Source: Acinetobacter sp. S54 (GTDB taxonomy: Bacteria > Pseudomonadota > Gammaproteobacteria > Pseudomonadales > Moraxellaceae). From it: 64,000 nt of DNA. Where the stretch lies: contig NZ_JACVUI010000008.1 of the NCBI RefSeq assembly GCF_016624945.1, forward strand, positions 1-64,000. The letters run 5' to 3'. Below the pieces are notes generated by a model. The model saw only the letters and a list, made by a program, of their open reading frames with translations. It was not told the DNA's origin and did not search any database. The position numbers and the translations under genes are program-made. This document shows positions 17,082 to 25,552 of the stretch, in pieces. The stretch's first letter is position 1. Each line of letters starts with the position of its first letter.

Positions 17082-17501
17082 ATGATTATTGACCGATTTG
17101 GTTATGACTCTTATGCCCAAGAAAATATAGAGTGTTATTCTAGAATAATCGATAGCGCATCACGAGATTTCACAACAATTATTGTTTGTTCTTCAGGCTT
17201 TATGACTTATCGTGAAGATATTCATTCAGATTATGTAAAAATCAAAAAACAGATATTTGAGCATCCTCTTACTTTTGTATTGTTGCCTTCTCTTTGTCTT
17301 GAACGTTGTGTACAAGAAATACTGAAAAGGCAAATGGGCAGATCTTATTTAAAAATACAGTTAGAGAAAGAACAATATAAAATCACTAAGAGATTTTATA
17401 TTTATTCACAATTACCTTGTAAAATGATTCTGACGAATGTAGAACCGTTGTGTGTTTTAAATAATATTAAAAATGAAATATATCAATATATTAAATTTTA
17501 A
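17082..17501 (+). CDS. shikimate-kinase-like protein lacking its P-loop, likely gene remnant
   Basis: 139 residues. The central and C-terminal parts follow the shikimate-kinase/nucleotide-kinase pattern: TFVLLPSLCLERCVQEILKRQ, then the lid-like Arg and ERRF/KRFYIY helix (~85-120). The usual first ~35 residues with the GxxGxGKS/T Walker A loop are absent, and the coding frame begins only 26 bases after the suhB terminator stem, so there is no room for them. No ribosome-binding site precedes the ATG. Without a P-loop the protein should not bind ATP in the normal way. It is either a 5'-truncated pseudogene or a diverged non-catalytic derivative. Base composition is more AT-rich than in suhB. Confidence 0.5.
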   Translation: MIIDRFGYDSYAQENIECYSRIIDSASRDFTTIIVCSSGFMTYREDIHSDYVKIKKQIFEHPLTFVLLPSLCLERCVQEILKRQMGRSYLKIQLEKEQYKITKRFYIYSQLPCKMILTNVEPLCVLNNIKNEIYQYIKF

Positions 17502-17579
17502 TTATTAAGATTTCTAGTCTAGAAATACAATGAAATGTTTTGGTTTTATGTAAAAAAAATCAAAAACCTATTAAAAAGG

Positions 17580-17607
17580 GTGACTTTTAAAAACTTTCTG
17601 TTATACT
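17580..17607 (+). promoter_or_regulatory. predicted sigma-70 promoter of the DEAD-box helicase gene
   Basis: -35 GTGACT (17580-17585), 16-base spacer, -10 TATACT (17602-17607). Transcription would start near 17614, leaving a 5' leader of about 268 bases. Confidence 0.6.
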
Positions 17608-17613
17608 CTCGCC

Positions 17614-17881
17614 ACGCACTTAAATTTCCGTTCATTACCTGAACATTCTGTTCTATTCATTGTATGCGCACGCTGTCCATAGAGAGGACCATTTCTTGCG
17701 CCCAAATCGCTCAGCGATTCTTCAGGTTCCGGCCGTAATCATGCGTGCGTATAGTCTACATCGTCGTTATTCGGATTGCTGCTGAATACCAAATAATTCA
17801 GCCTAAGATGCCGTGCCGCCTTTTGTCGATGTCCATATTTGTATTTATTAAAATGGAGCACCCATTAGGGTGAAACTCTCT
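17614..17881 (+). promoter_or_regulatory. long structured 5' leader of the DEAD-box helicase mRNA
   Basis: A 10-bp helix (17664-17673 with 17743-17752, one G-U pair) encloses two hairpins: GTCC/GGAC (17675-17678, 17686-17689) and AATCGC/GCGATT with a 3-base loop (17705-17710, 17714-17719). A third hairpin, GCTGAAT/ATTCAGC, is at 17781-17787 and 17796-17802. The leader contains no long ORF. A six-codon ATG-TGA (17853-17873) overlaps the ribosome-binding region. This layout resembles the long cold-shock or autoregulatory leaders of RNA-helicase genes, but the element matches no class I know. Confidence 0.5.
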
Positions 17882-19696
17882 ATGAGCAAAACTTTTGCCG
17901 ATTTCTCTCTACATGAATCTTTACAACAAGCATTACAGGATCTTGGTTTTACTAGCCCAACACCTGTTCAAGAACAAGCGATTCCTGCAGCTTTAGAAGG
18001 TAAAGACCTTTTAGTTTCAAGCCAGACTGGTTCTGGTAAAACAGCAGCATTCTTATTGCCAACATTGCATTCACTTGCAGGCCAAGACACGTTCCTTCCA
18101 TTTAAAGAACGTATGCGTGCAGTGACTCAACCGAATATTTTAGTCATTTCACCAACGCGTGAATTGGCTCAGCAAGTCAGCCAAGACGCAATTGCATTTG
18201 TACGCCATATGAAGGGTGTGCGTATTGCCGCAATTATGGGTGGTATGCCATTTGCAAAACAGATCCAACAATTAAAAGGTGCGCAAGTTGTTGTTGCAAC
18301 ACCGGGTCGTTTGCTGGATTTGGTCAATCGTCGTCAAATCAAATTAGATAAAGTTGATGCTTTAATCGTTGATGAAGCGGATCGTATGCTTGATCTTGGT
18401 TTCTCTGAAGATCTTGAAGCAATCAGTGAGTTGGCTGCAAATCGTAAACAAACCTTGATGTTCTCTGCAACATTTGCAGACCGTATTATTCGTCTTGCAG
18501 AATGCATGATGCAGGATCCACAGCGTATTGCTATCGAAACTGGTCACTCAACCAATACTGATATCACCCAGACTTTACACTGGACGGATGGCTTTGAGCA
18601 CAAGAAAAAATTGCTGACTCATTGGTTAAGTGATGAAAGCATGGATCAAGCGGTTGTTTTCGCAAGCACACAAGAAGACACAGATATGCTAGCTGAAGAG
18701 CTTGCAGAAGCGGGTCATTCAGTTGTTGCGTTACATGGCGCGATGCCACAAACCGTGCGTAACCGCCGTTTACGTAGTATTCGTGAAGGTAAAGCTAAAA
18801 TTCTGGTTGCAACTGACGTTGCGGCACGTGGTTTAGACGTACCCACCATTTCTCATGTGATTAACTTTGGTTTACCAATGAAGCATGAAGATTATGTACA
18901 CCGTATTGGTCGTACTGGTCGTGCGGGACGTACTGGTCAAGCGATTACTTTGGCAACTTATCGCGAACGCGGTAAAATCCGTGCCCTTGAAGATTATTTA
19001 GAAGCACGTTTAAGCGTTTCTGAAATTGAAGGTCTTGAGCCATCTCCACCTCCTGCACGTTCAGGTCGTGATGGCGGTGGTCGTGGTCGCAGTGGAAATG
19101 GCCGTAGCGGTCGTGATGGCGCTGGTCGCGGTTTCGGTGGCGGACGTCGCTTTGAAGGCGAAAGCAACTTCAAACGCCGTGAAGGTGGTCGTGATGATCG
19201 TCCACGTCGTAGCTTTGATGATAAACCACGTGGTGAACGTCCAGCATTTGGTGGTGAAGACCGTCCACGTCGCGAGTTTAATTCAGATCGTCCACGTCGC
19301 GAAGGTGGCTTTGAAGATCGTCCAAAACGTAGCTTTGGTGGCGAAGACCGTCCACGTCGCGAGTTCAATTCGGATCGTCCACGTCGTGAAGGTGGCTTTA
19401 ATGATAAACCTCGTTTCGATGCCAATGATGACAACCGTGGTAACCGTGTAGATTATAAACCACGTCGCGAAGGTAGCTTCGGTGATCGTCCAAAACGTGA
19501 TTTCGGTGATCGTCCAGCACGTCGTGAAGGTGGTTTTGGTGATCGTCCACAACGTTCTTTTAGTGAAGACCGTCCAAAACGTACTTTTGGTGGCGAAGAT
19601 CGTCCAAAGCGTACTTTTGGTGGTGAAGACCGCCCACGTCGCGGTGTAAATGAAGAAAGTTTTGGTCGTGATCGTACACGCAAAAATGACCGTTAA
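17882..19696 (+). CDS. ATP-dependent DEAD-box RNA helicase with long Arg/Gly-rich tail
   Basis: 604 residues from ATG 17882 (AGGG about 12 bases upstream); an in-frame GTG at 17870 is the alternative. Helicase core: Q-motif FTSPTPVQEQAIP, Walker A SQTGSGKT, PTRELAQQ, TPGRLLD, VDEADRML, SATF, then ATDVAARGLDVP and HRIGRTGRAGRTG. It unwinds short RNA duplexes, typically in ribosome assembly or mRNA decay, often at low temperature. From ~residue 390 on the tail is a low-complexity RNA-binding region of Asp-Arg-Pro and Arg-Glu-Gly-Gly repeats. RhlE/DeaD subgroup assignment is not certain. Monocistronic with its own terminator. Confidence 0.93.
   Translation: MSKTFADFSLHESLQQALQDLGFTSPTPVQEQAIPAALEGKDLLVSSQTGSGKTAAFLLPTLHSLAGQDTFLPFKERMRAVTQPNILVISPTRELAQQVSQDAIAFVRHMKGVRIAAIMGGMPFAKQIQQLKGAQVVVATPGRLLDLVNRRQIKLDKVDALIVDEADRMLDLGFSEDLEAISELAANRKQTLMFSATFADRIIRLAECMMQDPQRIAIETGHSTNTDITQTLHWTDGFEHKKKLLTHWLSDESMDQAVVFASTQEDTDMLAEELAEAGHSVVALHGAMPQTVRNRRLRSIREGKAKILVATDVAARGLDVPTISHVINFGLPMKHEDYVHRIGRTGRAGRTGQAITLATYRERGKIRALEDYLEARLSVSEIEGLEPSPPPARSGRDGGGRGRSGNGRSGRDGAGRGFGGGRRFEGESNFKRREGGRDDRPRRSFDDKPRGERPAFGGEDRPRREFNSDRPRREGGFEDRPKRSFGGEDRPRREFNSDRPRREGGFNDKPRFDANDDNRGNRVDYKPRREGSFGDRPKRDFGDRPARREGGFGDRPQRSFSEDRPKRTFGGEDRPKRTFGGEDRPRRGVNEESFGRDRTRKNDR
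19060..19690 (+). repeat. degenerate in-gene tandem repeats encoding the Arg-rich tail
   Basis: Variants of GGTGGCGAAGACCGTCCACG and CGTCGCGAAGGTGGC recur about every 30-75 bases, encoding GGEDRPRREF, NSDRPRREGGF and DRPKRSF-type units. The near-identical stretches at ~19250-19310 and ~19335-19400 could recombine and change tail length between strains. Confidence 0.7.
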
Positions 19697-19720
19697 GATT
19701 TAATTTTCTTAAAACATCTA

Positions 19721-19753
19721 AAAGTCGATACGTTCACGTATCGACTTTTTCTT
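19721..19753 (+). terminator. hairpin terminator after the helicase gene
   Basis: A 12-bp perfect stem (19721-19732 with 19737-19748) with a 4-base loop, followed by T residues. Confidence 0.85.
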
Positions 19754-19812
19754 GTAATAAAACTGTCAAAAAATATATAATGTGATAACTGTGTCATATT
19801 TTTATTGTAAAA

Positions 19813-20007
19813 ATGAAAGAAAAAAAAGAGATTAATGTAAAGTTCTTATTGAAATGGCGTTATTTTAATTTACGCCAATTGGGGGCTGCTCTAGTTATTG
19901 GTAATGCCCTATATTTTTCTTATAGCACTTACTTTCATCATGATATTTCTCCTAAAACTCTCGCAATGCAACATTACCCAAGCGACAATATTGAACTGAT
20001 CAAGTAA
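19813..20007 (+). CDS. small membrane protein of unknown function
   Basis: 64 residues: a Lys-rich N-terminus, one hydrophobic helix (~22-40, LGAALVIGNALYFSYSTYF) and a polar tail. No Shine-Dalgarno is visible before the ATG. It fills the gap between the helicase terminator and the mla operon, with a plausible AT-rich promoter upstream (TATAAT at ~19777-19782). Real coding is plausible but unproven. Confidence 0.45.
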   Translation: MKEKKEINVKFLLKWRYFNLRQLGAALVIGNALYFSYSTYFHHDISPKTLAMQHYPSDNIELIK

Positions 20008-20097
20008 TTGGTCGTTTCATTGTTAAATAACAAGAATTTCGCAAAGGTTCAGTGCTATATTATGCGAGCTTAAAAATATGCAGGAACATATACTGCT

Positions 20098-20916
20098 ATG
20101 AATAATCCTATACTTTCGACTGCTCAGGCACTGATAGAAGTGAAAAATCTGGGTTTCAATCGAGGGGAACGTATTATCTATGACAATGTTGATTTAACCA
20201 TTCGACGTGGTCAAATTACAGGCATCATGGGCCCATCTGGGACTGGAAAAACCACATTATTACGGTTGATTGGTGGGCAGTTGACTCCCGATCGTGGTGA
20301 AGTCTTGTTAGATGGTAAAGATATTGCCAGCATGTCTCGTCAAGAATTATTTGCTGCGCGTGCTCGTATGGGTATGCTATTTCAAAGCGGTGCGTTGTTT
20401 ACTGATATGTCTGTGTATGAAAACGTCGCATTTCCAATCCGCGCGCATACTGATTTACCTGAACATTTAATCGCAGAATTGGTTGGACTTAAATTAGAGT
20501 CTGTTGGTTTGCGCGGTACGGAACATTTAATGCCAAGTGAATTATCAGGTGGTATGAACCGTCGTGTCGCATTGGCACGTGCCATTGCGCTTGATCCTGA
20601 TTTAATTATGTATGATGAACCTTTTGCAGGTCAGGATCCGATTGTAAAAGGGGTGTTGACCCGTTTGATTCGATCACTGCGTGAAGCATTGGATTTAACG
20701 ACGATTATTGTCTCTCATGATGTTGCTGAAACACTGGAAATTTCAGATTATATTTATGTGATTGCAGAAGGCAAAATTCAGGGTGAAGGTACACCAGAGC
20801 AATTACAGACCTCAGCGTCCCCATTTGTAAAACAATTTTTAACAGGCTCTGCTGAAGGGCCCGTTGAGTATCAATTTAGTCATCAAGCATATTTGAATAA
20901 CGAGGTACATCCATGA
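20098..20916 (+). CDS. mlaF: phospholipid ABC transporter ATPase MlaF
   Basis: 272 residues. ATPase of the MlaFEDB inner-membrane complex, which moves phospholipids between inner and outer membranes and keeps the outer leaflet asymmetric. Walker A GPSGTGKTT (~44-52), signature LSGGMNRRVALARAI, Walker B LIMYDEPFAGQDP and switch His in VSHD are all present; LSGGM is the usual MlaF variant. First gene of mlaFEDCB, overlapping mlaE by 4 bp. Confidence 0.95.
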   Translation: MNNPILSTAQALIEVKNLGFNRGERIIYDNVDLTIRRGQITGIMGPSGTGKTTLLRLIGGQLTPDRGEVLLDGKDIASMSRQELFAARARMGMLFQSGALFTDMSVYENVAFPIRAHTDLPEHLIAELVGLKLESVGLRGTEHLMPSELSGGMNRRVALARAIALDPDLIMYDEPFAGQDPIVKGVLTRLIRSLREALDLTTIIVSHDVAETLEISDYIYVIAEGKIQGEGTPEQLQTSASPFVKQFLTGSAEGPVEYQFSHQAYLNNEVHP

Positions 20917-21692
20917 ATGCGATTGCCTGGTTAGGTCGACTCGTCATTGAGCGGATGCGTGGAATTGGTGAGGCAACGGTCATGTTGCTGCGAATTATCT
21001 TTTCTCTTCCCTCGGCAGGCGGTTTTGGTCGATTTATTTATCAAATGCACCGTGTCGGTGTTATGTCCCTCCTGATTATTGCAGTATCAGGATTGTTTAT
21101 CGGGGCAGTTCTTGGCTTGCAAATGTATAACATTCTCGTAACCTTTGGTAGTGAAGCAATGTTAGGGACAGCCATTGCATTAACCTTGTTGCGTGAGCTG
21201 GCGCCAGTGGTTGCTGCTTTGTTATTTGCAGGACGTGCCGGTTCTGCGCTGACTGCTGAAATTGGTTTAATGAAAGCCACAGAACAACTTTCAAGTATGG
21301 AAATGATTGGGGTTGATCCGTTAAAACGTGTGGTGTCTCCAAGACTTTGGGCTGGTATAGTCAGTTTGCCAATGCTTTCGATTATTTTTGCGGCGATTGG
21401 TATTTTTGGCGGTAAAGTCGTCGGTGTTGATTTTCTGGGTGCTGATGAAGGCTCATTCTGGAGTGGCATGCAAAGTTCGATTCAGTTTATGCATGACATT
21501 TTTAATGGGACAGTGATTAAAAGTATAGTCTTTGCACTTATATGTACATGGATTGCGGTTTATCAAGGGTATGCCTGTGAACCGACTTCAGAAGGTATTG
21601 CGACATCAACCACTCGTACAGTGGTGTATTCATCGCTGTGTGTTTTAGGTTTTGATTTTGTGTTGACTGCGGTCATGTTCGGAGGTGTTTAA
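20913..21692 (+). CDS. mlaE: phospholipid ABC transporter permease MlaE
   Basis: 259 residues of MlaE/PF02405 permease with several membrane helices and the typical LVTFGSEAMLGTAIALTLLRELAPVVAALLFAGRAGSALTAE-type core (~65-110) that contacts the ATPase. Starts inside the end of mlaF and ends overlapping the A of the mlaD ATG, so the three are translationally coupled. Confidence 0.95.
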   Translation: MNAIAWLGRLVIERMRGIGEATVMLLRIIFSLPSAGGFGRFIYQMHRVGVMSLLIIAVSGLFIGAVLGLQMYNILVTFGSEAMLGTAIALTLLRELAPVVAALLFAGRAGSALTAEIGLMKATEQLSSMEMIGVDPLKRVVSPRLWAGIVSLPMLSIIFAAIGIFGGKVVGVDFLGADEGSFWSGMQSSIQFMHDIFNGTVIKSIVFALICTWIAVYQGYACEPTSEGIATSTTRTVVYSSLCVLGFDFVLTAVMFGGV

Positions 21693-22375
21693 TGAAATCA
21701 CGTACTAGTGAGCTGGCCGTAGGGATTTTTGTAATTATCTTTGGCGTGGCTTTGTTTTTTTTGGCCATGAAAGTGAGTGGTTTGGTCGGCACCAATTTAA
21801 ATGACAGTTATCACATGACTGCTCGTTTTGATAATGTTAATGGCCTGAAATCACGGGCTAAAGTCACCATGAGTGGTGTTACAGTTGGGCGGGTTGAATC
21901 AATTACCCTTGATCCTGTTACTCGTTTGGCGACGGTCAATTTTGATCTGGATGGCAAGTTAACTTCATTCAATGCGGAACAATTAAAAACCGTTCAGCAA
22001 AATGCATTAGATGAATTACGTTATAGTTCTGATTATACGCAGGCAAATGCTGCGCAACAAAAAGAAATGGAACAGAAACTGATTGCCAACATGAAATCCA
22101 TCACTAATATCGATGAAGATGCTTATATAATGATAGCAACCAATGGTCTATTAGGTGAAAAATATCTCAAAATTGTACCAGGTGGTGGATTAAACTATTT
22201 AAAACGTGGCGAAACCATTACCAATACTCAAGGTACAATGGATCTTGAGGATCTGATTAGCAAGTTTATTACTGGTGGTGCCAATAAATCATCATCAGGT
22301 AGCTCGGCAGAAGACTCGGCATCCCAGCCGCAGGCAGCTACATCTGACAGTGCCGAACCTTCTTTTGTTGAGTAA
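21692..22375 (+). CDS. mlaD: MCE-domain periplasmic lipid-binding subunit MlaD
   Basis: 227 residues. One N-terminal membrane helix (~7-28) anchors a periplasmic MCE domain (~40-115, with the VNGLKSRAKVTMSGVTVGRV strand) that forms the hexameric lipid channel of the Mla complex. A region of about 50 residues after VNFDLDGKL (~90-140) is Gln/Asn-rich and longer than in E. coli MlaD. The C-terminus is a Ser/Ala-rich acidic tail. Confidence 0.93.
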   Translation: MKSRTSELAVGIFVIIFGVALFFLAMKVSGLVGTNLNDSYHMTARFDNVNGLKSRAKVTMSGVTVGRVESITLDPVTRLATVNFDLDGKLTSFNAEQLKTVQQNALDELRYSSDYTQANAAQQKEMEQKLIANMKSITNIDEDAYIMIATNGLLGEKYLKIVPGGGLNYLKRGETITNTQGTMDLEDLISKFITGGANKSSSGSSAEDSASQPQAATSDSAEPSFVE

Positions 22376-22394
22376 TTTTTTAGGAGCGATTCTT

Positions 22395-23027
22395 GTGAAG
22401 ACGTTGTTCAAACAAACCCTTACAGCCAGTGTATTATCAACTCTTCTTGCGGGTACTGCATTTGCTGCGCCAGCAGAAGCACCACCGGCATTTATTAAGC
22501 GTGTTGCTGATAACTTTATTTCACGTTTACAAGCGGATCATGCAAGATTGCAAAATAATCCTGACGCTGTAAAGGCCATTGTACGTCAGAATCTTGATCC
22601 ATATATCGATTCACAGGCATTTACTCGCATTGTGATGGGAACTTATGCGACTAATCAGAACAGTACAGCGGCACAACGTGCGCAGTTTGAAAAGAACTTC
22701 CGTGAAACCCTGATTGAAAACTATGGTACGGCATTTGCTAAATACAGCAACCAAAGCTATACCATGCGTCCTTATAAAGAAACAGGCAGTCGTAACCCTG
22801 TAGTCACGATTGACTTCAATAATAAGGGCGATAAGATCCCAGTTTCATTCCAGCTTACCGATGCTGGTAGCCAGTGGAAAATCCGTAACATCAATGTTTC
22901 TGGGATTGATCTGGGCTTACAATTCCGCAATCAGTTTGCTTCAACTGTACAGCGTAATGGAGGTAATCTGGACAAAGCGATTGCCAACTTTAAACCAGAT
23001 GCTGATGCTGCTGTAAACAAGAAATAA
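22395..23027 (+). CDS. mlaC: periplasmic phospholipid shuttle protein MlaC
   Basis: 210 residues from GTG 22395, which has TAGGAG ten bases upstream; the longer in-frame start at 22275 lies inside mlaD and is rejected. A signal peptide (KTLFKQTLTASVLSTLLAGTAFA) precedes the MlaC domain (FISRLQADHARL..., VTIDFNNKGDKIPVSFQLTD, WKIRNINVSGIDLGLQFRNQF). It carries lipid across the periplasm between MlaFEDB and the outer-membrane MlaA complex. Confidence 0.94.
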   Translation: MKTLFKQTLTASVLSTLLAGTAFAAPAEAPPAFIKRVADNFISRLQADHARLQNNPDAVKAIVRQNLDPYIDSQAFTRIVMGTYATNQNSTAAQRAQFEKNFRETLIENYGTAFAKYSNQSYTMRPYKETGSRNPVVTIDFNNKGDKIPVSFQLTDAGSQWKIRNINVSGIDLGLQFRNQFASTVQRNGGNLDKAIANFKPDADAAVNKK

Positions 23028-23040
23028 GTGAAGGTTCACC

Positions 23041-23334
23041 GTGATTGAAATGGTCGATCAGCAATTGGTGCTGTCAGGAAAGATTGATTTTGAAAATGCG
23101 CAGACTATTTATCAAAATGGTTTGCGACTGATTCAACAACATCAACAATTTCCTTTGGTGATAAATTTAAGCCAATTGCAGCATGGTAGTACGTTGGCAT
23201 TGGCAGTTTTGGTGCAATGGTTAAGAAAAACACCCAATGCCCAAGGTTTACACTTTCAGGATGTCCCTGAAAAAATGTTGAAGATTATCCAGTCCTGTCA
23301 TTTACAGGATGATTTGACACTACTTCACAGCTAG
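23041..23334 (+). CDS. mlaB: STAS-domain protein MlaB
   Basis: 97 residues from GTG 23041 with GAAGG seven bases upstream. STAS fold (SGKIDFENAQTIY, LVINLSQLQHGSTLALAVLVQWL); binds MlaF in the cytoplasm and is needed for ATPase assembly and activity. Last gene of the operon, followed by a palindromic terminator. Confidence 0.9.
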   Translation: MIEMVDQQLVLSGKIDFENAQTIYQNGLRLIQQHQQFPLVINLSQLQHGSTLALAVLVQWLRKTPNAQGLHFQDVPEKMLKIIQSCHLQDDLTLLHS

Positions 23335-23347
23335 TCAAAGTCTAATA

Positions 23348-23373
23348 AAAAAGCACCGAATTCGGTGCTTTTT
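23348..23373. terminator. bidirectional terminator between mlaB and corA
   Basis: A perfect 26-base palindrome, AAAAAGCACCGAA followed by its complement, with T-runs on both strands. It ends two convergent genes. Confidence 0.85.
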
Positions 23374-23385
23374 ATATACAACACT

Positions 23386-24399
23386 TTAAACCCATTTCTT
23401 CCAACGGAAATAGATCATCGGTCCCACAAATGAGACGATAATAATCACTGCAACAGTCAAGAAGCTCATGGTGCCATGTGCAAAGGGCAATTCTTGTGTG
23501 TTCATCCCATAAATACTAGCAACTAGCATGGGAGGTGCGAGCATACTGGGCAAAATAGAGAATCGACGAATCGTATCATTCTGCTCAGTGTTAATAAACC
23601 CAGAGGTAGTATCTAGCAAGAAACGCACTTTTTGGAACAAGAACGCATCATGTTCTACCAATGAGCGAACATCTTCACTCAATTCTCGAATATCAGCATC
23701 ATAAATATGACTGCCTAACGCACGTGGGCGAGATAAAAAAGTCAGGACACGACGTAAATCGATCAAGCAAAGTTGAGCTTTACCTAGTACGTCTTCTTGT
23801 TGTGCCAGACGGGTAATCATGTCGTCCAAATCTAAAATCTTTTCACGGTGATGATTATTTAGTACTTCTGTGGAATATTTTTCCAGATCCTTGTGGATAT
23901 CTTCGAGGATATCCGCAAGCTCATCTAGCTTAGCTTCGAGTAAGCCCAGTAAGATCCAAGTCGGATCTCTATAATCCATGTCATAATCATTACGCCGAGC
24001 GCGTGCACGAAACGCTCTAAAAGCGACTAGTTTTTCACCACGTAGTGTAAATAAACGCTCTTTATGCAAAATAAAGGCAACTGTTTGGACCGTTGCCAAA
24101 ATGTGGCTGGTATCCTCGTCATCGCCATCCACCTGATAGTTTTTATTTTTCGTTAAAAAATAGGTACTGATATGCAAAATTCCATCATCATCGCGGTAAA
24201 ATCGAGCAGAGGATGAAATATCTTCAAGCGATTTGAGCGTAGGCAAATTTCGGTCATACGCATCGATGACCCATTGCTGCTCTTCCTGAGAGGGTGCAAT
24301 CAGATCGATCCAGACCAGATCCTGATGCAGATCAAAATCACCATTAATGGTTGCATCTTCAAGGCTACCGCGCTCTGTGGCGTAAAAGGCTTCAAGCAT
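23386..24399 (-). CDS. corA: CorA-family magnesium/divalent metal channel
   Basis: 337 residues. Cytoplasmic helical N-terminal domain, then two C-terminal membrane helices with the signature GMN in ASIYGMNTQELPF (~290-300). The pentameric channel takes up Mg2+, and related members move Co2+, Ni2+ or Zn2+. Single gene, convergent with the mla operon. Confidence 0.92.
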   Translation of the reverse strand: MLEAFYATERGSLEDATINGDFDLHQDLVWIDLIAPSQEEQQWVIDAYDRNLPTLKSLEDISSSARFYRDDDGILHISTYFLTKNKNYQVDGDDEDTSHILATVQTVAFILHKERLFTLRGEKLVAFRAFRARARRNDYDMDYRDPTWILLGLLEAKLDELADILEDIHKDLEKYSTEVLNNHHREKILDLDDMITRLAQQEDVLGKAQLCLIDLRRVLTFLSRPRALGSHIYDADIRELSEDVRSLVEHDAFLFQKVRFLLDTTSGFINTEQNDTIRRFSILPSMLAPPMLVASIYGMNTQELPFAHGTMSFLTVAVIIIVSFVGPMIYFRWKKWV

Positions 24400-24556
24400 A
24401 ACGTCTTTTCTCCCTTGCGCAGTATAGGTAAATTTGATGGGTGTATTTTAGACAAGGATTCACTTAAAAACACTCATTGTTATCGTTTTTTCTGAAAAAA
24501 TCTCGCTTAAGCTTATATTGTAAGCATGACAGCTTAAAAACATGGTTAAAAGTTAT

Positions 24557-25141
24557 ATGAATTCAATCTGTATTTTTTGTGGTTCAGCGGTTGGTACCGA
24601 TCCTTTATTTTTACAAGCAGCTCAAGTAACAGGAGAAACCATCGCCCAGCAGGGAAAAACACTCGTGTATGGTGGTGGACGTTCAGGACTAATGGGCGTG
24701 GTTGCAGACAGTGCCCTACAGGCGGGTGGACGTGTGATCGGTGTAATACCAACCGCTTTGGTTGATCGTGAGCTGGCCCATCCACATTTGACCGAATTAC
24801 ATATCGTTCAAAATATGCATGAGCGTAAAACCAAAATGGCAGAGCTATCCGATGGTTTTATTGCATTACCGGGTGGTGCAGGTACATTAGAAGAGATTTT
24901 TGAACAATGGACTTGGTCACAGTTGGGTATTCATCAAAAACCCTGTGCATTTTTAAATGTTCAAGGTTTTTATGATGATTTACTTAAAATGATTCAGAGC
25001 ACAGCAGATAAGGGTTTTACCCAATCACGTTTTGTAGAAAAATTAATAGCATCAGATCAAGTTGATGTGATTCTAAGTGCTTTTGAACATTATCAACCTG
25101 CTACGCCAAAATGGGGTGCACAGGCAGAAGTTCGCCCTTAA
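24557..25141 (+). CDS. LOG-family cytokinin riboside phosphoribohydrolase-like protein
   Basis: About 194 residues from ATG 24557 (MNSICIFCGS); an ATG five codons earlier is also possible and neither has a clear ribosome site. The Rossmann-like lysine-decarboxylase-like fold has the LOG motifs GGGRSGLMG (~40-48) and PGGAGTLEE (~110-118). Family members cleave N6-modified AMP to free base and ribose phosphate. The bacterial role is often unknown. Fifteen bases before the NUDIX gene, so probably co-transcribed. Confidence 0.88.
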   Translation: MNSICIFCGSAVGTDPLFLQAAQVTGETIAQQGKTLVYGGGRSGLMGVVADSALQAGGRVIGVIPTALVDRELAHPHLTELHIVQNMHERKTKMAELSDGFIALPGGAGTLEEIFEQWTWSQLGIHQKPCAFLNVQGFYDDLLKMIQSTADKGFTQSRFVEKLIASDQVDVILSAFEHYQPATPKWGAQAEVRP

Positions 25142-25156
25142 TATTGAGGCATAGAT

Positions 25157-25552
25157 GTGAAAAAAATTACCGTTGCTGCAGCCATTATTTTAAATGATGC
25201 CCATGAGCTACTAGTTGTGCGTAAGAAAAATACTCAAGTTTTTATGCAAGTGGGTGGCAAGCTAGAACAGGATGAACCGCCTGAACAAGCGATTGAACGA
25301 GAAATAAAGGAAGAAATTGGCTGTGATATTCAGATTAATCAATTTGTAGGTCGGTTTGAAACTGCAACTGCCAATGAGCCTGATCATCAACTGGTTAGCT
25401 ATGTTTACTTGGCAAAGTTAAAGCAAACACCGCAGATTGCTGCTGAAATTGCCGAAATGAAATGGGTCACTCTGGATGATACAGTCACCGCACTTGCGCC
25501 TTTAACACGTGAAGTGGTTATGCCATGGTGTCGAGATTATTTGCAAATTTAG
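25157..25552 (+). CDS. NUDIX hydrolase
   Basis: 131 residues from GTG. A complete Nudix box GGKLEQDEPPEQAIEREIKEEIG (~33-55) with the metal-binding REIKEE. Hydrolyses a nucleoside diphosphate linked to another group; substrate unknown. Downstream of and close to the LOG gene, suggesting joint handling of damaged or modified nucleotides (inference). Its 3' end overlaps the 3' end of comF on the other strand by 35 bp. Confidence 0.88.
   Translation: MKKITVAAAIILNDAHELLVVRKKNTQVFMQVGGKLEQDEPPEQAIEREIKEEIGCDIQINQFVGRFETATANEPDHQLVSYVYLAKLKQTPQIAAEIAEMKWVTLDDTVTALAPLTREVVMPWCRDYLQI

Noticed and set aside
18994..19683. Several Arg/Ser- and Val-rich ORFs in other frames of the helicase tail
   Set aside because: They are shadows caused by the repeat-rich, stop-poor coding sequence.
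19060..19690. Possible CRISPR-like array from regularly spaced repeats
   Set aside because: The repeats are degenerate, in frame, lack unique spacers and encode a known type of protein tail.
22275..22394. Upstream start of mlaC inside mlaD
   Set aside because: GTG 22395 has a good ribosome site and begins a normal signal peptide.
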